Origin: Fimbriimonadaceae bacterium
GTDB lineage: Bacteria > Armatimonadota > Fimbriimonadia > Fimbriimonadales > Fimbriimonadaceae
DNA length: 11,595 nucleotides
Assembly: GCA_020851885.1 (NCBI GenBank)
Contig: JADZBW010000399.1
Span: forward strand, 1 to 11,595
Direction of reading: 5' to 3'
The notes under the pieces were generated by a model that saw only the letters and a list, made by a program, of their open reading frames with translations, did no database searches and had not been told where the DNA came from. A program made the translations under genes and the position numbers. Each line of letters starts with the position of its first letter. Positions within the stretch are counted from its first letter, which is position 1. Positions 6,657 through 11,595 of the stretch are shown piece by piece.

Positions 6657-6719
6657 ACGTCGCACCAAGTTCCGGGCCAGGACGCGACGTTCGGGGATGA
6701 GAATCGCTTCATACGTCGC
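6657..6719. repeat. Three alternating heptamers, possible alternative hairpins
   Basis: ACGTCGC occurs at 6657-6663 and 6713-6719, with its complement GCGACGT between them at 6684-6690. The middle copy can pair with either flank (loops of 20 and 22 nt) but not both. They lie downstream of the GH95 stop and upstream of the kinase promoter. The rest of the 178-bp gap shows nothing else I can support, and no T-tract terminator. Confidence 0.3.
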
Positions 6720-6739
6720 CGATCAAGCCGCAGGCTTCG

Positions 6740-9526
6740 TCACTCCTCACGGAAATCCAGTGTGTAGGTCTTCCCGGCTTGAGTGGCGAATTGGAAGCCG
6801 CCGCTACCCCTGGTGATTCGCTCAAAGCTCCGGGAGCCACCTCCTTGCAGGCGAGCGTTTTCAGGCTTGGCAAAGACCCGGCAGTCGCCTCCCAGTTTGG
6901 AAAGCACCGAGGCCCGCTTGAGTTCGCCATCCTTCCACTCGAGATCGACGACGAATCCGCCGCGCGCGCATAATCCCTTCCCCGAGCCGGTCGGCCAGGC
7001 TTTGGGTAGGGCGGGAAGAAAGTTCAGGAATCCCTCATGACTCTGCAAGAGCATCTCGGCGATACCGGCGGCCCCGCCAAAGTTGCCGTCGATCTGGAAT
7101 GGAGGGTGGTCGTCGAACAGGTTCGGGAGGGTGGATTTGGCAAGCAGGGCCTGGATGTTCTCATGGGCCGTATCACCATCTCTGAAACGAGCGAAGAAGT
7201 TGATGATCCAGGCTCTCGACCAGCCAGTGTGGCCGCCGCCGTGAGAGAGCCGGTATTCGAGAGACTTGCGGGCGGCGGCAACATACTCGGGGGCTTTGGA
7301 CACGGTGAATTGATTGGAGGGATGAACGCCATAGAGATGGGAAACGTGCCGATGGCCAGGTTCCGCTTCCTCGTACTGCTGGTTCCACTCGATCAAGCGG
7401 CCATCGCCGCCGATCTTCGGCAGTGCCAGACGCTTGAGGGACTCCGCCGCCCGCTGGGTGAACGCATCCTCGACGCCCAACTCTTTCGCCGCTTGGACGG
7501 TGTTCGTCAGGACTTCCCAGATGATTTCCTGGTCCATCGCGTTTCCCATCCCCACATTCAAGTTCTTCCCGTCGAGACGGTAACTGTTCTCTGGAGAACT
7601 GGTGGGGCCGGAGACCAATCTTCCGGTCGCAGGGTCCTCGACCAGCCAATCCAGATAGAACTCGGCGCAAAGTTTGAGGAATGGATATGCGTGTTTGGCA
7701 AGGAATTCGCGGTCTCCCGTGTACCGGTAATGCTCCATCATGTGGCCACTGCACCAGCCCGCGCCGTGGGGCCAGAGACCCCATACGGTATTGCCCGTCA
7801 TCGCCGTCCAGAGGGGACCGTCGGTGACATGTCCCAATGCCATTCCCTTGCTGCCAAGAGTTTTGGCAAAGGCCTGGCCTGCTGGACGCAGGTTCTCCAG
7901 TAGGTCGAACATCGGCAAGTGACACTCACTGAGATTCCCTACCTCGGCAATCCAATAGTTCATCTGGATGTTGATATTCAGGTGGTAGTCCGCGTTCCAA
8001 GGCGCGCTCATATGCGGGTTCCAGACTCCCTGGAGATTGGCGGGCATGTCGCCCGGGCGTGAACTTGTGATCAGGAGGTATCGGCCGTACTGGAAATAAA
8101 GTGCCTCCAGTGCAGGATCGACGAGCCCACTCCTAACCTGGCTTAAGCGAACGTCGGTCGGTTCAGGGGAAGCATGGCCCAGATCCAAAGCAACCCGACG
8201 GAATAGACGCTGGTGCTCTTTGATCGCATCGGCCCGAACCCTGGCAAAGCCCTTGTTGCTCGCCTGGGCAAGGGTGCGTTCGGCCACTTCAAACTTGTTG
8301 ATCGGTAGAGGCTTGGCTGGCTCCTTCTTGTTGTAGTCGGTGGCGACGGACAAAAGGATCGTTGCCTCCGTTGCGTTGCGAATATCCAACCCCTCAGCCG
8401 TCGCCTCACTCTTGCCGTCCTTCAGTGCGACTTCGGAAATCGCATAGAACTTGGTTCCCAGATTCCCATCCGGATAGCCGGCTTGGCCAGAAAGGTAGAT
8501 CCTGTTGCCACCCTGCGGATGGGCGAGGTGGTTGCCCGCGCGGTTCATCGCGAAGTCGAAGTTCAGCGCGCCCTTCTTGTTTGCCGTCATCTTGACGGCC
8601 AAGACTTGATCGATCGCGGAAACGAACACTTCGCGAGTGAACTTCACGCCGTCGACGGTATAGCTGGTAGTTGCCACCGAAGTGTCGAGATCGAGTTCCC
8701 GACGATAGTCGTTCGGCACAATCTGCGATGTCAGAGCTACGCGAGACGACATATTGCCGGCCCCGCCGCCGTTGTGGACTCGCACCAGCAAGACGTTGCG
8801 ACCTTGAGTCAGCTTGCCCCGGACGTCAAATGTGTAGTCCTGGTTATAGACGCGAGTATCACCCAGTCGCTTGCCGTTTAGAAAAATAACGGAATCGTCG
8901 TCGATGGGGCTGAACTCCAATCGGGTGAAGACCATTGGATCTGCCACCTGGAAAGTCGTTCGGAAGGCGCGGGTGGAATCCGGTGGAACTTGTAGGTCCT
9001 CTGCTGACTTCGCAGGTTGCCATGAGGAGTCATCGAATTCGATCGCTTCTGCGCCATCCCCCGCGCCAACCGGGGCTTTTCGCCAGCCTTCGATTCGCGA
9101 TGGGGGCCGAGACTCCTGCTTGCCATGCCTCATGGCAATCCAGAGATCGCCAACTGGTTGATAGCTGCGACGTCCCTCGCTGGCCGCCATCACATTCCGC
9201 TGCAACAAGTCTTGGGCTTCGACATTCTTGCCGTCAAAGAGCAGTTTGCGAGCTTCCACCAGAAATTTGGCCGTCTCCGGCGGCTGCACCGGATTGGGTG
9301 GGCCGGACCAAACCGTGTCTTCATTGACGAGAATCCGCTCGAGGGAGACTCCGCCAAAGACCATCGCCCCAATGCGGCCATTTCCAATCGGCAGGGCCGA
9401 AGTCCAATCCCGATCATTCCGAGTCTCTAGGGTCATGCCACCGGTTTGGGCGGGCTGACGGTACCAGAGTCTGAGGTCCTGATTGGGAGCGGCCATGGCG
9501 AAGAGGGCGAGGGCGGTGGCGAACAC
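6740..9526 (-). CDS. GH95 alpha-L-fucosidase with nested jelly-roll domain
   Basis: This 928-residue glycoside hydrolase of family 95 releases terminal L-fucose, typically alpha-1,2-linked, by inversion outside the cytoplasm. An N-terminal beta-sandwich (about 19-130 and 273-450) opens with ALPIGNGRIGAMVFGG (44-59). The (alpha/alpha)6 barrel follows, with LQGVWNPHMSAPWNADYH (498-515), and then a C-terminal sandwich. Residues equivalent to Bifidobacterium AfcA catalytic groups are present: N517 and N519 (HLNINIQMNYW), E646 (SSPEN) and D813 (QIDGNFGG). H515 is kept where alpha-L-galactosidases of this family have Thr, favouring fucose. Residues 131-272 are an extra galactose-binding-like domain. 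The start is GTG with no upstream alternative in frame. The short hydrophobic N-terminus (about 13 residues, no Lys or Arg) is a weak signal peptide. It lies 53 bp after GH20 on the same strand. Confidence 0.92.
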   Translation of the reverse strand: MFATALALFAMAAPNQDLRLWYRQPAQTGGMTLETRNDRDWTSALPIGNGRIGAMVFGGVSLERILVNEDTVWSGPPNPVQPPETAKFLVEARKLLFDGKNVEAQDLLQRNVMAASEGRRSYQPVGDLWIAMRHGKQESRPPSRIEGWRKAPVGAGDGAEAIEFDDSSWQPAKSAEDLQVPPDSTRAFRTTFQVADPMVFTRLEFSPIDDDSVIFLNGKRLGDTRVYNQDYTFDVRGKLTQGRNVLLVRVHNGGGAGNMSSRVALTSQIVPNDYRRELDLDTSVATTSYTVDGVKFTREVFVSAIDQVLAVKMTANKKGALNFDFAMNRAGNHLAHPQGGNRIYLSGQAGYPDGNLGTKFYAISEVALKDGKSEATAEGLDIRNATEATILLSVATDYNKKEPAKPLPINKFEVAERTLAQASNKGFARVRADAIKEHQRLFRRVALDLGHASPEPTDVRLSQVRSGLVDPALEALYFQYGRYLLITSSRPGDMPANLQGVWNPHMSAPWNADYHLNINIQMNYWIAEVGNLSECHLPMFDLLENLRPAGQAFAKTLGSKGMALGHVTDGPLWTAMTGNTVWGLWPHGAGWCSGHMMEHYRYTGDREFLAKHAYPFLKLCAEFYLDWLVEDPATGRLVSGPTSSPENSYRLDGKNLNVGMGNAMDQEIIWEVLTNTVQAAKELGVEDAFTQRAAESLKRLALPKIGGDGRLIEWNQQYEEAEPGHRHVSHLYGVHPSNQFTVSKAPEYVAAARKSLEYRLSHGGGHTGWSRAWIINFFARFRDGDTAHENIQALLAKSTLPNLFDDHPPFQIDGNFGGAAGIAEMLLQSHEGFLNFLPALPKAWPTGSGKGLCARGGFVVDLEWKDGELKRASVLSKLGGDCRVFAKPENARLQGGGSRSFERITRGSGGFQFATQAGKTYTLDFREE

Positions 9527-9532
9527 GACGCT

Positions 9533-9538
9533 ATTGTA
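9533..9538 (-). promoter_or_regulatory. -10-like TACAAT, leaderless start of GH95
   Basis: TACAAT (5 of 6 matches to TATAAT) ends exactly 6 nt before the GTG start codon on the - strand, so transcription would begin at or next to the start codon. The -35 region (TAGCCG at 17-bp spacing) is poor. No Shine-Dalgarno sequence exists upstream. The hexamer overlaps the first arm base of the adjacent palindrome. Confidence 0.4.
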
Positions 9539-9561
9539 GCCGCGACCCTGAATCGCGGCTA
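9537..9561. repeat. REP-like palindrome between GH20 and GH95
   Basis: TAGCCGCGA (9537-9545) and TCGCGGCTA (9553-9561) form a perfect 9-bp stem with a 7-nt loop. A further GCGGCTA follows directly at 9562-9568, a tandem copy of the last seven bases of the stem. The arm ends TAGCC/GGCTA match the palindrome at 4752-4794. It lacks a T-run. It may stabilise or attenuate the GH20 transcript relative to GH95. Confidence 0.55.
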
Positions 9562-9579
9562 GCGGCTATCCTGGGCAGC

Positions 9580-11199
9580 CTACTCTTCTTCTTCGGTACC
9601 GCCAACCGTCAGGGGATCCAAGTTGCGGAAATTGACGTCGAGGGCACGCAACCTCGCAAGGTGCTTGGGGAGGCCCGCATGGAAGCGTTCGAAATTCCGC
9701 GAATCCTTGCTGGACCAGGCAACTTCCGATAGGGCGCAAGCCCTTGGAAAGGCCATGTATTCGGCGTGTTTGCCATCCGGGATGTATTCGCTCCACAACT
9801 GGAACTGGACGCCGAGGACATGCTTGGACTGTTCGGCGGTCATTTGGGGCAAAATTGGCTCGTAGGAATAAGCCTTGTTCAAGGGCAAGTTCCCGCCGAT
9901 CGACCAGGGCTCTTTGGTTCGATCTTTGACTTGGTAATAGTCGAAATAGGTATGGGTGGTTTGAGCCATTACGACGTCGTGGCCGCTGCCAACCGCTTCC
10001 ATCGCTCCCTCGTTGCCAAGCCAGACCATCAACGCGGCCTTCTCGGCGAGGCCTCCTTCGAGGATTTCACTCCAGCCGATCAAGCGTCGTCCCTTGGCGG
10101 CTATGAACTTGTCCATCTTGCCTATGAACCAGCTCTGCATGGCATGTTCGTCTTTGACGCCCAGCTCCTTCATTTTCGCTTGAACCTTCTCGGATGCCTT
10201 CCATTGAACCTTGGGGCATTCATCGCCGCCGATGTGGATAAATTGTCCGGGAAAGAGGTCTATGACTTCGCCCAGGACATTCTGAAGGAAGTCGATCGTG
10301 GAGTCGTCGGTGTTGAAGACGTTTTCGATGACCCCCCATTTCGTGCCAACTTCCAGTTGTTTGGTCGGGTCGTTGCCCAGCCATGGATAGGCAGCGATGG
10401 CAGCCTGGCTATGTCCCGGCATTTCGATCTCAGGAACGACATTGACGAACCGTTGCTTGGCATAGGCCACGATCTCGCGGACGTCCTCCTGGGTGTAGAA
10501 GCCGCCATGCGGTTCGTTGGTGTACTCCGCAGGGCTGTACTTCTTCATCGAGTTGCTCCGCCACGCCCCGACTTCCGTAAGTTTGGGGTAGCGCTTGATC
10601 TCGATCCGCCATCCCTGATCATCGGTGAGGTGCCAATGGAAAGTGTTGAGCTTGTGAATCGAGAGAAGGTCGATAAACTTCATCACGAATTCCTTTGGCA
10701 TGAAGTGGCGGCCGCAGTCCAACATGCCTCCGCGCCAACGAAAACGTGGGACATCCGTGATCTCCACACCGGCCACCGTCCAATCGACCCCTTCGGCCTT
10801 GGCACGCCGGAAGATATCCGCGGGCAGCAGTTGCCGGAGAGTCTGAACGCCATAGAAGAGACCAGCCTCGCTATTGGCTTCGATGTCCACTCGATCCGCT
10901 TTGACGCCAAGCTTGTAGCCCTCGTCGCCCAGGTCTTGTGCCTTCTTGCCGAGGAGGTGAAGGTGGATGGCATTCCCGGCGCCGCGACTCTTCATTTCAA
11001 AGTGATAGCCGGTGGCCGGACGCAGGGATTCCTGCAGGTACCGCCCCACGCCCGGGGTACCGGTAACGATCACGGTCTTCTCATTGAGCGTGAAATTCGC
11101 ACTGGTCGCCTTCATGGCGAGCGGTTGAGGAACGACGACGGGCATTTCAGCAGTTTGGCCCGAAGCAAGCACTGCCAGTGACGCGAAAGCGGCAAACAT
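9580..11199 (-). CDS. GH20 beta-N-acetylhexosaminidase, secreted
   Basis: This 539-residue beta-N-acetylhexosaminidase removes terminal GlcNAc or GalNAc from glycans or chitooligosaccharides by substrate-assisted catalysis. A hydrophobic N-terminus (MFAAFASLAVLASGQTA) looks like a signal peptide. The GH20b alpha/beta domain follows (about 20-150), with YKLGV (95-99) and ANSEAGLFYGVQTLRQLL (108-125). The GH20 TIM barrel runs from about 153, with FRWRGGMLDCGRHF (153-166), FHWHLTDDQGWRIEI (187-201), VVPEIEMPGHS (254-264), the catalytic pair D326-E327 in HIGGDECPK, GWSEIL (375-380), YFDYYQ (418-423) and QLWSEYI (467-473). The enzyme is complete. The frame stays open to 11478, but that N-terminal extension overlaps the previous gene and does not resemble GH20, so ATG 11199 at the signal peptide is chosen. 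It ends with an EEEE tail. Co-orientation with GH95 and the kinase suggests joint glycan breakdown. Confidence 0.93.
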   Translation of the reverse strand: MFAAFASLAVLASGQTAEMPVVVPQPLAMKATSANFTLNEKTVIVTGTPGVGRYLQESLRPATGYHFEMKSRGAGNAIHLHLLGKKAQDLGDEGYKLGVKADRVDIEANSEAGLFYGVQTLRQLLPADIFRRAKAEGVDWTVAGVEITDVPRFRWRGGMLDCGRHFMPKEFVMKFIDLLSIHKLNTFHWHLTDDQGWRIEIKRYPKLTEVGAWRSNSMKKYSPAEYTNEPHGGFYTQEDVREIVAYAKQRFVNVVPEIEMPGHSQAAIAAYPWLGNDPTKQLEVGTKWGVIENVFNTDDSTIDFLQNVLGEVIDLFPGQFIHIGGDECPKVQWKASEKVQAKMKELGVKDEHAMQSWFIGKMDKFIAAKGRRLIGWSEILEGGLAEKAALMVWLGNEGAMEAVGSGHDVVMAQTTHTYFDYYQVKDRTKEPWSIGGNLPLNKAYSYEPILPQMTAEQSKHVLGVQFQLWSEYIPDGKHAEYMAFPRACALSEVAWSSKDSRNFERFHAGLPKHLARLRALDVNFRNLDPLTVGGTEEEE

Positions 11200-11203
11200 G
11201 AGC

Positions 11204-11279
11204 CTAGTTTCCCGATTTCGGGCTAAAAGAGCGCTAAACCGCGCTTCTCCTTCAACCTTGAAGCGGGAACCGAAACTAG
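11204..11279 (-). promoter_or_regulatory. Cloverleaf-like structured spacer upstream of GH20
   Basis: An 8-bp inverted repeat, CTAGTTTC (11204-11211) and GAAACTAG (11272-11279), encloses three more: CCCGATTTCGGG (11211-11222, sharing one base with the outer arm), AGCGC/GCGCT (11230-11234 and 11241-11245), and CTTCAACCTTGAAG (11250-11263). On the - strand transcript this could fold into a closing stem with three hairpins, starting over the DUF3472 stop codon and ending 4 nt before the GH20 ATG. A rival pairing, TTCCCG (11209-11214) with CGGGAA (11264-11269), would disrupt the first hairpin. It lacks tRNA T-loop and CCA features. The function is unknown. Confidence 0.4.
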
Positions 11280-11595
11280 TTGGTAGGCATGTCCGTTGGA
11301 TGGACGCCCGTTGCCTTTCGATCCAATACGTCGCCCAGTTTGATTCCGTTGTCTTCATAGCCTCCGTTCTGGAGCCAGAAGCCTTCGCCGAATGGTTTGG
11401 CAAGGTAGTCGAAGCGATCGGCCTTTCCCGTTCCATCGCAGGTGAATCGGGCCTTGGTGAGTTCTTGCCAGGAACCATCCTCCAATTGAATCCACTGGTT
11501 CTTAAACACGGCCGCGCGTTTCAGGTTGCCGTTGGTTCCCCAGAAGTTCTCATTGAACGAGTAAAGACCCTTGAGATAGCCGCCATCTTTCGGAG
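11276..11595 (-). CDS. DUF3472-like protein, C-terminal part (5' end outside window)
   Basis: The last ~106 residues of a protein on the - strand are visible; the frame is open to the window edge, so a start at GTG 11509 is unlikely. The visible part reads GGYLKGLYSFNENFWGTNG, then a variable stretch, QWIQLEDGSWQELTKARFTCD, KADRFDYLAK, and GFWLQNGGYEDN before a short tail. From memory this matches the C-terminal pattern of DUF3472 proteins, which are often secreted and frequent in glycan-degrading Planctomycetes, Armatimonadota and Bacteroidota, but no biochemical activity is established. The aromatic and Gly-rich beta pattern fits a carbohydrate-associated beta-sandwich, which is inference. 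The stop codon lies 76 bp upstream of the GH20 ATG, within the arm of an inverted repeat. It is likely the first visible gene of the GH20-GH95-kinase group. Family assignment is moderately sure. Confidence 0.6.
   Translation of the reverse strand, partial: PKDGGYLKGLYSFNENFWGTNGNLKRAAVFKNQWIQLEDGSWQELTKARFTCDGTGKADRFDYLAKPFGEGFWLQNGGYEDNGIKLGDVLDRKATGVHPTDMPTN

Noticed and set aside
7037..7903. A 288-codon + strand frame opposite GH95
   Set aside because: It is a shadow of the GH95 catalytic barrel region.
9766..11181. A 471-codon open frame on the + strand opposite GH20
   Set aside because: It is antisense to an intact GH20 gene with all catalytic motifs and has no recognisable domain. Long antisense frames are common over GC-rich genes.
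11204..11279. tRNA gene, because the element is 76 nt with a cloverleaf-like layout
   Set aside because: It has an 8-bp closing stem, no GTTCRANNC T-loop, no D-loop GG and no plausible anticodon arm on either strand.
11200..11478. N-terminal extension of GH20
   Set aside because: It overlaps the DUF3472-like gene and would place the signal peptide 93 residues inside the protein.

Overview
The window is a gene-dense bacterial chromosome segment, roughly 58% GC by eye, with no phage, transposase, CRISPR or tRNA signal. The gene mix suggests a free-living glycan degrader: a KimA-type K+ importer, creatininase, ThuA and DinB paralogs, GH95 and GH20 secreted glycosidases, and a DUF3472-like protein. 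Weak or absent Shine-Dalgarno sites at most starts add to this picture. Armatimonadota (Fimbriimonas-like) is my best guess, with Planctomycetes or Verrucomicrobia as alternatives. This is inference from gene content, not a database match.

Left half (1-5300, all + strand). The 3' end of a GHMP-family small-molecule kinase is translationally coupled to a sugar phosphate isomerase/epimerase-like TIM barrel. Then follow a KimA-like potassium/proton symporter with a creatininase-family protein 4 bp behind it, a ThuA-like protein, and a DinB-family four-helix protein. The DinB gene is preceded by a strong 11-bp-stem palindrome and a second dyad that touches its start codon.

Right half (5311-11595, all - strand, convergent with the left half across a 10-bp gap). 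In transcription order these are: the C-terminal part of a DUF3472-like protein cut by the window edge; a secreted GH20 beta-N-acetylhexosaminidase; a GH95 alpha-L-fucosidase with an extra jelly-roll domain nested in its N-terminal sandwich; and an APH-fold kinase resembling N-acetylhexosamine 1-kinase. Together they read as a small locus for dismantling fucosylated, GlcNAc/GalNAc-containing glycans and phosphorylating a released sugar inside the cell.

Non-coding structure is richer than usual. (i) The 76-bp spacer between DUF3472 and GH20 is bracketed by an 8-bp inverted repeat and holds three more inverted repeats, a cloverleaf-like layout ending 4 nt before the GH20 start codon. (ii) Two intergenic palindromes, at 4752-4794 and 9537-9561, share TAGCC...GGCTA arm ends and look REP-like. 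(iii) The kinase has a good sigma70-type promoter only about 12 nt from its ATG, with a 19-bp dyad over the -35 and spacer. (iv) GH95, and more weakly GH20 and DinB, have a -10-like hexamer exactly 6 nt before the start codon, as expected for leaderless mRNAs. There is no gene-free stretch over 300 bases; the longest is 6562-6739.
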